A stretch of DNA of 64,000 bases. Origin: Sipunculus nudus (taxonomy: Eukaryota; Annelida; Sipuncula; Golfingiida; Sipunculidae). The stretch is taken from contig CM049322.1 in NCBI GenBank assembly GCA_026874595.1, forward strand, positions 54,887,886 through 54,951,885. The letters are read 5' to 3'. Below are positions 25,850 to 36,510 of the stretch, one piece after another. The position numbers and the translations under genes are program-made. Under the pieces are notes generated by a model, which made no database searches, was not told where the DNA came from, and saw nothing but the letters and a program-made list of their open reading frames with translations. Positions within the stretch are counted from its first letter, which is position 1, and each line of letters opens with the position of its first letter.

Positions 25850-26165
25850 TTGAATAATTCATTTGCACTGTTCGTGCCTGGTCTTTGTCTTCGTAATAGC
25901 CGAAGAAGATTTTATCAACTGTTATTGAGGAATTTCGCTGTTTATATAAGACCGTCCATAGTGATTTCCAGAATTCTTTCATAAATATACAGTTGCAGAA
26001 CTTATGTTTAAGTTATTTTTTTCTCGGTCTTACAGATGTTACACTTTGACTTTTCAATCAGTTCTTGACAATGAAGCCTTACATTATAAGGAATAATTGT
26101 ATGCAAATATTTGAGGTGACATTCTTATATTTTTAAATTGTCTTAATTCAGGCCCTATCTTGTTA
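25850..26165 (-). pseudogene. LINE reverse transcriptase ORF, C-terminal end, copy B
   Basis: This is the counterpart of 9,869-10,138 with a frameshift and stops, but it keeps residues lost in A. It reads HLKYLHTIIPYNVRLHCQEL and IEKSKCNICKTEKK, then in another frame FCNCIFMKEFWKSLW, ITVDKIFFGYYEDKDQ and MNYSIIQLKYFIYRQK. The C-N-I-C knuckle, the FCNC, the W-K-S-L and the final IIQLKYFIYRQK all match the C-terminal signature of L1/Tx1-like LINE ORF2 proteins. It is 2.1 kb downstream of the NADAR remnant B2 on the same strand. Confidence 0.75.
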
Positions 26166-26883
26166 TTTGATTGTTTATTTGCCATTTTAAAAGAGCTGTG
26201 GCCTCTCCATTGTTTGTTTTTATGCTATGATTGGGAAAAAGTTTACTTTTTCCATATGTTCACTTGATTTAGGCTGCTTGGTATGTAATTGTTGGTATAT
26301 TATAATCATTATTTATACTATCATCTACACTAGAATGTACTACAGCGTTCGATTTGTATGGTTTCATATAAAATATCCTTCCCATTCCAATATAAATAAA
26401 AAAAGGGCTTCATCTGAAGACATTCTCATCGTAGCATTCTCATCATTGTTCTGCCTGCAGTAAATTAACTTTTAATCCGGCTTGTATCTGATAAATAAAT
26501 TTATCTATTGTATGCCGGGGTAATAAATGCATACCACGGGAAATAGAACATATATACGATGAATAAGAATGAAGCTTTTTTCTATTTCTAGTCTCCTAAA
26601 GCCTAATATACATTGATTTACTACCGACGAACTGTCCATATGATAACACTTGATGACTCTGCTATTTTTCGGTATCTAAAATTGTAACGAGACCAAACCT
26701 TCTCTGAATCACAAACCGCTCTCAACTCCGTTAGTAAGACCACTTTTAGTGATTGTTCCTGGTAAATGTTTAATTGTATCGTCACCTCTTTATGCGGTTT
26801 GAGTTTTTTTCCCTTCTTGGATGGTCCCTATCTCTTGGTTTCAGTAAGTTATACAAATCGCTGTGTCTAATCTTCTTACAAAC

Positions 26884-27022
26884 AAGGATTTGGCCGATTC
26901 ACTACCAGATATCTTCATCGGGCTACTCTGATAGTTCTTCTATAATGCACAAGAAAATTAAACCAATCAAACCACACATGCTTTATACGGCTTCCGAGCG
27001 CATTTATAATTTAAACGTTTAG
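26884..27022 (+). pseudogene. Conserved + strand block 3, copy B
   Basis: This is the counterpart of 10,890-11,070. The frame KKIKPIKPHMLYTASERIYN ends in a stop at about 27,020. Upstream of it the frame differs from that in copy A. Confidence 0.2.
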
Positions 27023-27212
27023 CATTGCCACAATGGCATCGTGAAACTGACCAATCAAATAAATCCTTGTAAGACATCGGTTTTCTAGCTTACGTCATAT
27101 TAATTTAAGTATGGCCGCAAAAATATGAATTTTTTTTTCTGTTTATCTATGATGTTATTTTTCAAACAGGCATAGATTAAAGCATGGACGTTTAGCACAA
27201 TAAGAGCGGAAA

Positions 27213-27488
27213 ATGCTGTCTAGGATTTTATTCAATCAAGATTTTTGCTGTTACGTGTTCTACTTTTTTGTTAAAAATGTTCAGCTGTGGGAAGATCCTC
27301 AAATTATAACTGATGACAATGTTAATGTTCTACCAAGCTCCTTTTCTAAAGCAGGAAAAGTAAGCGCCCGAATGCTGAAGTTGAGGAAGTCAGAAACACC
27401 GGCCCTAAGCGCTCCTTCAGCAACGATGAAGACGACATCTAAAAGAATGTTCAATTATTATGTATTAACTATAAGGTATAAAGATTAG
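27213..27488 (+). pseudogene. Conserved + strand block 4, copy B
   Basis: This is an open + stretch of 91 codons. The conserved part reads VQLWEDPQIITDDNVNVLPS, then SFSKAGKVSARMLKLRKSE, then TPALSAPSATMKTTSKR. Copies A (11,310) and C (46,370) keep PQIITD.NV.VLP in the same frame, with most visible changes conservative. That is mild evidence for past coding. The Ser/Thr/Lys-rich tail looks disordered. Family unknown. Confidence 0.35.
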
Positions 27489-28234
27489 AAGAAACTCGGA
27501 GGACATACGGAAGAAACACTTGGCAGAAATTTCGGAATCCATTTTTTTAAATATGCTTAGGGTCAGTGGTATTCTTGTGCACAGTTGGAGTTTCATGCTT
27601 TCTGCAAAATTTAAGCAATTCTGTTGAAGAAGCGCAATTGGCCGTTGTATTATTAATATTACGAATTCAACAGAGTGTTAATATCCGTCTGTTCGAGCTG
27701 TTGTTTTGTCGAATTCACGTAAGTGGCAATTAAAGTGGCCAGCAGTAATTTAATACTTTTCTTTCACTGTGTGTCGTAATATAAATCTGAGCCTGTCATC
27801 TAATATCTTTGAAAGTAATTGTCCCCATGTGATTTTTCCAGGGCCCTATTGAAAAACAGCTTAAATTGCTGAATGAACAACATCCCGGTTAAATGCATGA
27901 GCAAATAAGTAAATTATCCATTTTAAAAAGCCTATTTATAATAGGTGAACTGCCTTTCCATTATTTGGTGCATATATTGATCTTAGAGCCATTTTCTGGT
28001 TTTTAAATTTTAAGTGTACCATGGTAAGCCTACTTTCATTGTCACGTACATAGTTAATTAGATTATATTCAAAGATTCTACTCAACGCCTCCGTTATATG
28101 TTTTCTGTAACCTTTGATACAAAATTCGTCAAAAACGTAATATCAATCTTTTTATCTTTCATCCATAGGTACAGTTTTTTTTCCCTTTCGTATAACCACT
28201 CAGTCCTCCTATGTGTCTTGCAAAATTGTCCTCT

Positions 28235-28990
28235 CTGGTTAAGTTTAACTGTCAGGGTTTCTTTCATAACCCTCTATTGTTTAATCTCCCAGGCCCAATC
28301 TGACTTAAACTGCTAGGGAAGAGACTTTATACCCGATGGGTGTGTAGCTTCTTTGCAAAGATAGCTGGTCTACCTGATCTGATCGTCCATGTTGCTGAAG
28401 AGCCTGCTCAATAAAGCTTAAATCTAAACCACCGTGAAAAGACCCTGAATTTCTCCGAGTGGAACGTTGATAGTTGGGTTGTAGACACGTAAGACCTTGT
28501 CATGATCATCGTCAAAAGCATCACATTCATTGTCACTTCTGAATCGGGTTCAAAATTCAATACTGCACAGAATTTTTAACATTTTGTTCTCCTCTTTTTC
28601 TTCACGTTGGTTAATCCCGCACATCATGCTGATATTGCTTAAAAACATCCTGCATCTGAAACTCTCACGCACCGTATTAACGGTAATTTTCAAATACTTA
28701 TACATATATGTCTCCATTTTGATTGATGTCGGTATACCTTATATTTCCATATTTTTTCCTCGACTCAGTCCTGCTCCAAGTTGAAATAACATGTTTGTGA
28801 TCTCATTATTGTTATTCGGCAAAGGGGTGACTTTTACTGTAACTTTTTTTTCTGTATTTCTCGATAGATCTATATTCCTAGTAGTAAAAGGGTTCTTCAG
28901 ACATTTTGTTCTGGGTTCAATAGTCTTCAGATAAATTCTTCACAGTGATCCAATTTTCTTGTACTTTTTAATGCACTCAAACGTTACACA
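28235..28990 (-). pseudogene. Broken knuckle + NADAR-domain protein, copy B2 (C-terminus lost)
   Basis: On the minus strand, remnants run from NNNEITNMLFQLGAGLSRG (about 28,815-28,755) through FKQYQHDVRD and ECDAFDDDHDKVLRVYNPT (about 28,530-28,475). They continue through FHGGLDLSFIEQAL (about 28,440-28,395), SGIKSLP and FKSDWAWEI, to RVMKETLTVKLNQRGQF (about 28,272-28,225). The DLYWG half of NADAR is missing; sequence passes straight into TTGCAAGACACATAGG. Copy A2 ends at the matching place, so the truncation predates the A/B duplication. The conserved Trp after FKSD fits the NADAR W..vM..iL pattern. Confidence 0.7.
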
Positions 28991-29766
28991 ATCTGCAGCA
29001 AGCGATTACATGCTAAACAAAGTCAGATCCTTTCTTTACGAAACACAGGATCCCTTTTATTATTGTATGCGAGCAAGACAGATGTTGATTCCACGGCTGG
29101 CGCCGACAATTAATAGCCTCTAAAAAATAAAAAAAAATTTCTCTATAATTTTAGTTTAATGTATTCTATATTTGCACTCCTCTGTGGATGCATACTTGAC
29201 TCACCCTTGTGCCACTGTTTACTCTTCTTGTATGTCTTGCTGACAATCTCCCAATGAATGCAGCTAAAGATCCCTCCTTGCAATGAGTCAGTCACGTGAC
29301 CTTTCATGCAGACTTGCTCATTATTAATGAAATTGTAGCAGAAATGAAGCAAGGGATCTACTACTGTTGCTGCCAAATCATTGCTGTTAGGGAGTTGGAG
29401 ATGGTTTTGAGGTCTTTATTTGAATGTGATAATAAGTAATCACTGTTTCTTGAAAGAAAAATATGTTCTTTCTCACACTATTTAATATTTATTTATCGAT
29501 TTCTGTTTTTGCAACCTGTCATGTTTCTAGGTGTAACACATTTTTAAATATGACAAAATTTCTTAGATAAAATTTTCTTTATTTTATCTGTCCACAAATG
29601 TGAATTACCTGTCATCATCCTTTTGTCATCGAAATACTACGGACATCGCGTATTTAACACATTATTTACATAAAATGCAATAGAATATCCCAAATTCTAA
29701 CAGATCTCTTTGATTTTCTTCTTTTAAGTATCATCAGTAGTTAAACAATTTTGATGGCTACGTATC

Positions 29767-30242
29767 AATAAAATTACAAATCACAGGAAGATTGATTTAG
29801 ATAAATCAGTATCCATACACATCCCACCGGTCGAAATTAATTGCAATTGACCTATTCCTGATGGCTTATCCTTTCGCAATATTATTTTAATAGAACTTTT
29901 AATATAAGGCGTTATACAAATAAACAAGATCACAGTAATCAATAAAATTACAAATCACAGGAAGATTGATTTAGATAAATCAGTATCCATACACATCCCA
30001 CCGGTCGAAATTAATTGCAATTGACCTATTCCTGATGGCAAATACAAATAAACAAGATCACAGTAATCAATAAAATTACAAATCACAGGAAGATTGATTT
30101 AGATAAATCAGTATCCATACACATCCCACCGGTCGAAATTAATTGCAATTGACCTATTCCTGATGGCTTATCCTTTCGCAAAATTATTTTAATAGAACTT
30201 TTAATATAAGGCGTTATACAAATAAACAAGATCACAGTAATC
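29767..30242 (+). repeat. 174-bp tandem triplication, middle unit with 46-bp deletion
   Basis: The unit begins AATAAAATTACAAATCACAG. Unit 1 is 29,767-29,940 (174 bp), unit 2 is 29,941-30,068 (128 bp) and unit 3 is 30,069-30,242 (174 bp). Unit 2 lacks an internal 46-bp stretch. Units 1 and 3 differ by only one base that I can find (GCAATATTA versus GCAAAATTA). The matching regions at 23,990-24,180 and 50,700-50,890 are single, so this is a recent local event. Confidence 0.95.
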
Positions 30243-30644
30243 TCCGATCATGTATAGTTTCGCCAAGGGATAATTGAGAATAGGCTGTTGAATGAAAACT
30301 ATACCATGAAAAAAATGCATGTTGATTCTATCAAATATAGGTATTACTCTGACCCAAGCCAGTGTTCAGCCCTCTTGGAGACCAAGCGTACAAAGCTAAG
30401 AAGCAAGAAAAATAAAACAACCCCCTTCTGTCCCCCCTAACGACTGTCCATAGGTGCTTTCATAACGACCGTTCACCTTTCACTTTTGTACGTGACGTCA
30501 CTTTATTTAGTTCATGGTTAATTACACATAAAAAGGCTATCAGAAATGTTGATGTTGCAGGAAATATGGACATCAGTTCGGAGCATGCATCTCGTCACCC
30601 TGAACAAAGTTATTCTTATATTTTCATTTTATAACTACAAATTC

Positions 30645-30950
30645 GTCCGCACGGAGGGTATGCCTTCTTTACCGATGGTGTATGTGTGTTTGTGGATGTG
30701 TTTGATCTAGGACGAATCGATTAGCTTTCGGTGTGATCAAAAATATTTTCCGGATTCTCGAGCATGTTAAAGGAATATTAACACATGTACTGTCACTTAT
30801 GAACGGATGAACCTTGGAAAATGGGGAAAGAATAAGTAAAAGTAGAGAAGGTTCCGTATTATCCATGATACCTTGCACCTGTTCAGGTCTCGGACGAGTG
30901 CCCAACATCTCGGAATTAGGATGTCAAGAGTTTTCTCAGAGCTGGAATGA
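30645..30950 (+). repeat. GT-rich dispersed repeat, copy 1 (B)
   Basis: GGAGGGTATGCCTTCTTTAC is followed by a short GT-rich tract, then TTTTCCGGATTCTCG and ATGAACGGATGAACC. This is the plan of a widespread invertebrate repeat in which a GAGGTATG-like head and GT-rich stretch precede a block ending in an ATGAA(C/T)GGAAT-type motif. It is paired with 51,345-51,600 in copy C. Confidence 0.5.
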
Positions 30951-32084
30951 AACCTGTGCTTTCACGATGGAGGCATGTATACATATGGATGCAGATTTAT
31001 AGTTCTATTATATATTTGTGCAAAGGGAATAAACATAAATACATTACATTCACTATGATGCATAATTTTTCCCAACATCGAAGGATAATTTAGGAGTGTA
31101 CACTCCCACATCAGACAGTAACAAAGGTCCCCTGTCGAAGTTTTATTCGGCAGGCTCATTGTTCCGACAAGGAATGTTACTGTTGTTCTAGCCCAAAATG
31201 ACCTTTTCATCTTTCACCTTTTCATAGGGGTTGTGTATCCTTAAGTAATCCACGCCTCGGGCATGTAAAACCTAAATTCCTTTAGGCTTTAATATTTATT
31301 CATAATTCTTAATGACCACATTTCTCCTTCCACCTGAAGTAGGCGCTGCAAGCTAAAGGTCACGAAGGACTATCGATTTGCGATAAAATACTAGCAGAAA
31401 TCACCACCTAAAAGTATGCATGGCATGTACGACTTATTAGGTTAACAGCATATCAGTTCATGTACTCTCTATCTTTTGGAATTTCCATAAAGATTCATTC
31501 GCGCAAACTCTTTTGAATTCAAGTTGCTTTGAAAAGAAACGGTTTCCAAAGTTTCCGTAAATTACCATCATTCATTGATAAAATCTCCGCGAAGTTGAAT
31601 GACACGAAAAACTGAGGCGTCACTATTTAGACCTATCATTTGAAAGTATGATCTAACAATACAGGGCATTTACTTAACCAAGGTCAATATTTCCTGAAGA
31701 ATCAATTGTTAATATTATCCCTCGACGATCCATCATGTTGTTTAGTTATAGATGTCCTGATGATATTTCAGGGTAAGAAGTCACTTCGCCTGTTCTTTGT
31801 ATCAATATCAAAGTGCTACTCTTGATACATTTGAACTCATCTATTTGCTCAAAAGGAAGGTTAACAAACCGACAAAACACATCGAAACAGATTTGTAAAC
31901 ATTAACTCAGTTTAGCATTTTTTCTTTAGACGGAAATATCATAAGATACCAGCAAAAGAATTGACAAAAAGGTCAGAAATCAACTATTGTTAAAAGTAGA
32001 GCAAACTATCAACTAACTATAACTAACTAATCAACATATTCAGAGTATAATGTGTCTCTCCCGTAAAATTATTAATATCATGTC

Positions 32085-32310
32085 TCTTCGATGAGTTCAG
32101 TTCCGTTCGTGTGTGAGTTTATGTGTGTTTGCGAGTCTGTGTTGTTCACAACGTAATCATGAACAGAATGTCATGATATTTTCGGGGCATATCGGTTAAC
32201 TGCGAAAGACGATGCCGATCCGGATTCCGGAAGGCCATGACGGAAATTACAAATGTAGAGTGACTTCTACACGAATGCACCTGGGATGATTGGCCACATT
32301 GGTAATCGAA
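32085..32310 (+). repeat. GT-rich dispersed repeat, copy 2 (B)
   Basis: GATGAGTTCAGTTCCGTTCG leads into a GTGTGTGAGTTTATGTGTG tract. The conserved block CACAACGTAATCATGAACAG, ATGTCATGATATTTTCGGGG and GATCCGGATTCCGG follows. It is paired with 52,905-53,160 in copy C, so this insertion predates the B/C duplication. Confidence 0.6.
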
Positions 32311-33007
32311 GGAGAATTGCATTCATTAGAATATGTTTTTTTTTAAGTTAAGATTATCTTTGGCACAGTTTATTTGTTTATTTATTTCTTTCAACATGTT
32401 TCACCAGGGAGGCGTGACAGGCTGATTTTTACTCGGGTTCTATATCCGATGTGTTTTATCCTTATCCCCTGATATTAGACAAAAACATCATCATTATTTT
32501 TTCATCAACTTATTTAAAACTTTCGCACTTCCTTCATTATAATGACAACCACATCTTCCAGAACCCCATTTCCCGTGTAGTTTCACGGAGTTCATCTTTT
32601 GGGAAAGGGTACAGTAACAAACAATATACGTAAATTTACTTGTATGACCTTTATAGCAACTACAAAGTAATCATAAACTACAGATTGTGAACCACATAAT
32701 CATGAACTCAACATACATGGACAACACGGAATGAATTACATCATAATCTGGTGACTTGAAAAAACAGGTCACTTCTAACTTTCCGAACATTTTCTATGTT
32801 TGAATAGTATTTGGTATTTTATCCATATTTGTAATTTTAATTTAAAAATAATAATACCAGTTTTGCACACGTCATCCGAAAACTTTACATAAAACCACTC
32901 CTGGATCTTGATGAGGTTATTAATAAGGGTTACATTAAAAACTTATTCATTATATTTCTTGTAGCCTTCAAAAATAAAAATAAATGTATATATTCATTCC
33001 GGTTAAA

Positions 33008-33009
<2 letters not shown>

Positions 33010-33055
<46 letters not shown>
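33010..33055. repeat. (AT)n microsatellite, 46 bp
   Basis: Expanded only in copy B; copy C has a short AT-poor sequence at the matching place (about 54,975). Confidence 0.95.
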
Positions 33056-33058
<3 letters not shown>

Positions 33059-33539
33059 ACTGATTAGTCGGACATCAAAAAAACAGTTTTTATTTACAGG
33101 TTAAAAGCATGTGTTAAGTTAAACCGGTTTTTTTTTCCGAAATGCGGGTGCAGCAATCCCTTTAAGGAATGTCTGTATTCAGTCCTTTTAACTGACGTTT
33201 TATTATAATTTATTGTTATCGCTAAATATGAAGAAGTGTATCAATAATATGTTGTGACGGACGTACGCAGTGTATCTGGACCCGTTGTTTCGTGTTTCAT
33301 TGGGTTGCCCAAAGAACATTTAAATTTAACACCACAACAATTTGATGGTTACGTAAATCAGCCATGAAACTCGGAAGATAATAATCTAATATCATTATTT
33401 TGCACGTAATATAATTTTCTTATAGTTTGCTCTTAATATAATTATTAAGTTGTACCTGCAATGTTCACCAGTTCTTTTTGTCTACCTGGCTATCTTTCTG
33501 GTATCCGCCTCGAGGTTAACGGTTCAATGTTTAAAAAGG

Positions 33540-34420
33540 CAAAGTGAAATCTGGCCAACCTGCGGCAGTCCAAGCAAACTTTGGTCTACTTAAAGACGTT
33601 TATCCCCATCGTAACGTAAACACCCGGGACACGGGGTCGGGTAATAAAAAGTTCGACATAAGCCTGATGTTTCGTATAAATAATCCCAATTTTCTAGATT
33701 ATCTGCTCCTGTTTTACGTGCAGTGAAACAAGCCGAGGCCTGTATTTAGAGGTCTAAAGAGAGGTATATACGGGTACTCCATGTAACCATGGATGCAAAT
33801 GCCTCGATCACGGGTTCCGAGTAAAGTCTTATTGGTTGTAAATTGGGCACCGGAACAACAAAGTATTTGTAGGGAAAATACAGTGTTCATTCTATGCTGT
33901 AAAAAGCCGCTAGCATATTACGTGAAAAAAATCGATTTTCTTGAGAATTAATTCAATCCTGATTCGAGAAGCCCGAGATTTCCCTACTATAAGCTCCATG
34001 TGATATATTATCACTACGTAAATATTAACAATAGAAATGACATAAGGTAGATCATTACCACGCTTCAATGACGTCATCACCAGGGCACGTCTTTACGATG
34101 ACGGATGGTAGACTCGTCAGTTCAGCCAGACAACTTCATGTAATAAATGATGGACATAGCCTCTGTACGAGACGTTTTACTTTTGTTCGTGCGGTAGATG
34201 ACACGATGCCTTTGTGTAGAACGAGATGGATCGTCGGGGGTTCTTTTTGTTTGGTCACAATGTGGTATACACAGATAAAGTTATCAATCTTAAAGTCTGG
34301 GAAAATGTTTCTCATCCTATTTTATTGGTGAGTGTATCATCTTCCAGAAATGTTGATGATTGTTTTCTTCACAAAAAGTATTGGCATTTCACCACCATCG
34401 TCCATCCATAAATTTTGTAT
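33540..34420 (+). other. Region shared with 55,470-57,420, better conserved than its surroundings
   Basis: The stretch AGTGAAATCTGG.CAAC, AAAGACGTTTATCCCCAT and AACACCCGGGAC, and then the block from AATGACGTCATCAC to AAGTATTG (34,066-34,380), matches copy C closely. The palindromic TGACGTCA and a 75-bp run from GATGGATCGTCGGGGG (about 34,225-34,300) are almost unchanged. The + open stretches here (87 and 61 codons) are broken by indels in C, so a regulatory or non-coding RNA role is as likely as coding. Function unknown. Confidence 0.35.
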
Positions 34421-35108
34421 TAATTTATATGAAGAAACCCATTACCTTTTTTTCTAAATGCAAGCTCAGATAAATCGATGTTATGTATTATTTATTATGA
34501 TAATAATAAGAATGAAATATTGTTTAATGAAAAAAAACTTGAATTCAGAAGAAATAAAGTCATAAAGGAACCGGCTATTGCATTTGATTAGTTAATTCAA
34601 AGAATTATCAAAAGGAGTTTTTGATGACAAGGAGATCAAAGGAATCTGCAAAAAGTTATAATTAGAAGGCAAAGTTTTGTCGAGTATATAATCTGTACAT
34701 GCAAATTCAATAATACACCTTACCAGGTTTCTTACTGTTATTCTGCGTCTGCTTCTTTTACTTTTAAAAATACAGAAAAAGGAAACTGTATTGGGAATAT
34801 TAAAGTTCTCAGCCAAAGATGAAGGTATATTTGATAAATGTAAAGAAATTCTTCTGAATTTAATCGCAATTTACGAAAATGGCGTAAGTATTTCATATCT
34901 GATCTAGGAGGGATTACAGTTTAGATATTATTTTTGTATAAAGGCATAATTTTTTGGCAACGATGAAGCAATGAAATATTTAAGTTTAGGAATAAATTAG
35001 TCGTTTGCTAATACCTAATAGACTACAACATATAATAAGCTGTATGTATATCAAGAAATCAAAGCCTCCCCCCTCCTCCCATGGAACAGTAAGACATATT
35101 ACCCACAC

Positions 35109-35110
<2 letters not shown>

Positions 35111-35170
<60 letters not shown>
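35111..35170. repeat. (AT)n microsatellite, 60 bp
   Basis: Pure AT dinucleotides directly next to the left end of the DNA element at 35,174. Confidence 0.95.
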
Positions 35171-35172
<2 letters not shown>

Positions 35173-35173
35173 A

Positions 35174-36077
35174 CAGTCGAACCTAATGCAATCACACAAG
35201 GGACAGGGCACAAGTCGTCATAATTGACGGGTGGTCGTAATTGACAGGTTCTGAACATTTAGGATCTGCACAGATCTAGATGACATGTATGACGGAAATA
35301 TACATATTAGAACATCTTTATGACTATAAATAAAAACATATTTGCAGAAGGGAACGATCTTGGTGTTACATGTATTTTGTAATTGCACACAAATGTACGT
35401 TTACTTATATGTGTAATTTGATGTGTTGATAAATAAAATGAATTTGCACACAGTTGATAAGAAGGTACTCTACGTACTCATATTAACAGAGGTTCTTCTG
35501 ACACGTTGAATGTACTCAAATGAACGACTAAAAATTGTTTGCTGACGTCACTGGTTACTAACATCACTTGGTTGTTAGGAACATCATAGATTATCCACTC
35601 TTTGTAGGAAAACCTTCCATAAAATGCACTGAATAGATCAAAGACAGTTCATAGGGACACAGATCAAAGATAAACATTTTTGGGACCTCCATTCCTGTCG
35701 ATAAATAGGTCGTGTGAGACAGTCACGTTGCCCGACTGGGGCACCAGGCACAGGGTCCCAATATTCACGAGTCTGTATACACGCACACCGGTAAAACAAT
35801 CAGAGAGTGGTGCCAGTGACCGAATCTTCATGCATGGTCAATCAACCGACCGGTCAGCGAGAAGAACAAATAGTGCCCGCATTAGCCAGGTCAATTAATA
35901 AGTAATACGTCACTTTGGTCAGGAAAAACTGCCCGTAATCCGTAATAGAGGGGTGGTCGTAATTCACATGTTTTATCTGTAGGTAATATAACGGAAATTC
36001 GAAAGGGACTGAAATCTAGTGGTTGTAATAGCCGGGAGCCCGCATTTCACAGGTGATCGTTCATACAGGTTGAACTG
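35174..36077. mobile_element. Non-autonomous pogo/Tigger-like DNA element (904 bp)
   Basis: The left end is CAGTCGAACCTAATGCA, preceded by TA (35,172-35,173). The right end, read on the minus strand, is CAGTTCAACCTGTATGAAC. The CAGT..AACCT termini are typical of pogo/Tigger-type members of the Tc1/mariner group. Subterminal motifs GGTGGTCGTAATTGACAGG (35,230) and GGGGTGGTCGTAATTCACA (35,950) recur, as often seen in such elements. The base pair after the right end is CA, not TA, so the target duplication is only half visible. No transposase is encoded; the 72-codon + stretch at 35,680 shows no known domain. Confidence 0.6.
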
Positions 36078-36324
36078 CATATATATGTGTGTGTGCGTGT
36101 GTGTAATTTTATAATTAAAACAGGTTCAGAAAGTCAAGGGAACAAGCAACGTGAAATAATGTAGCATAAGAACTCTGATTTCCTTAAATAAAGGAAAAAC
36201 TTTAAAATGGGATGAATTCTAACATCAACAATACAAGCCTCCGCCTTGTGCATATTCACATATTCGGGTTAAATTCCCGGTTTATTTCTCCATAAAGTGA
36301 GAGGTATTTCAAATTTTGTTTTGA

Positions 36325-36510
36325 AGGGGCTATTGCAGCGCCATCTATCGGCAGCTTTGTTTAAAACTGTGAATCAAGGCTTGAGGCCTGCCGGTCACGT
36401 GTTGCCATGTCTATGTGACTTGGTTATTTTTTCCCTTTTTTTTTTGTTTTCTATTGTGATGTATATTTTCTTGTTCCCAGACATCACAAAATAGACATTG
36501 TGTGCATCGC
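36325..36510 (+). repeat. Dispersed repeat (GCAGCG..ATCT..GGCAGC type), copy 2
   Basis: This copy shares GGGGCTATTGCAGCGCCATC, ATCAAGGCTTGAGGCC, TCTATGTGACTTGGTTATTT and AGACATCACAAAAT with copy 1 in the same order and orientation. It could be the 3' end of a SINE or LINE, but no A-tail or target duplication was identified. Confidence 0.6.

Larger units (their letters stand above)
16975..34900 (+). repeat. Segmental duplication copy B
   Basis: Copy B matches copy A over its first 11.7 kb. Beyond 28,700 it matches copy C: 30,650 with 51,370; 32,090 with 52,910; 33,540 with 55,470; 34,060 with 57,070; 34,226 with 57,237. B is the only copy in the window that spans the complete unit. It carries two broken NADAR-protein remnants, one LINE C-terminus, a private 174-bp tandem triplication (29,767) and a private (AT)n expansion at 33,010 that copy C lacks at the matching site near 54,975. 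Confidence 0.9.

Noticed and set aside
29767-30242. CRISPR-like direct repeats
   Set aside because: Units are long and adjacent with no spacers, in eukaryotic DNA; a plain tandem triplication.
34986-35258. 90-codon minus and 72-codon plus stretches with Ile-Tyr repeats
   Set aside because: They read through the 60-bp (AT)n tract; no flanking coding signal.
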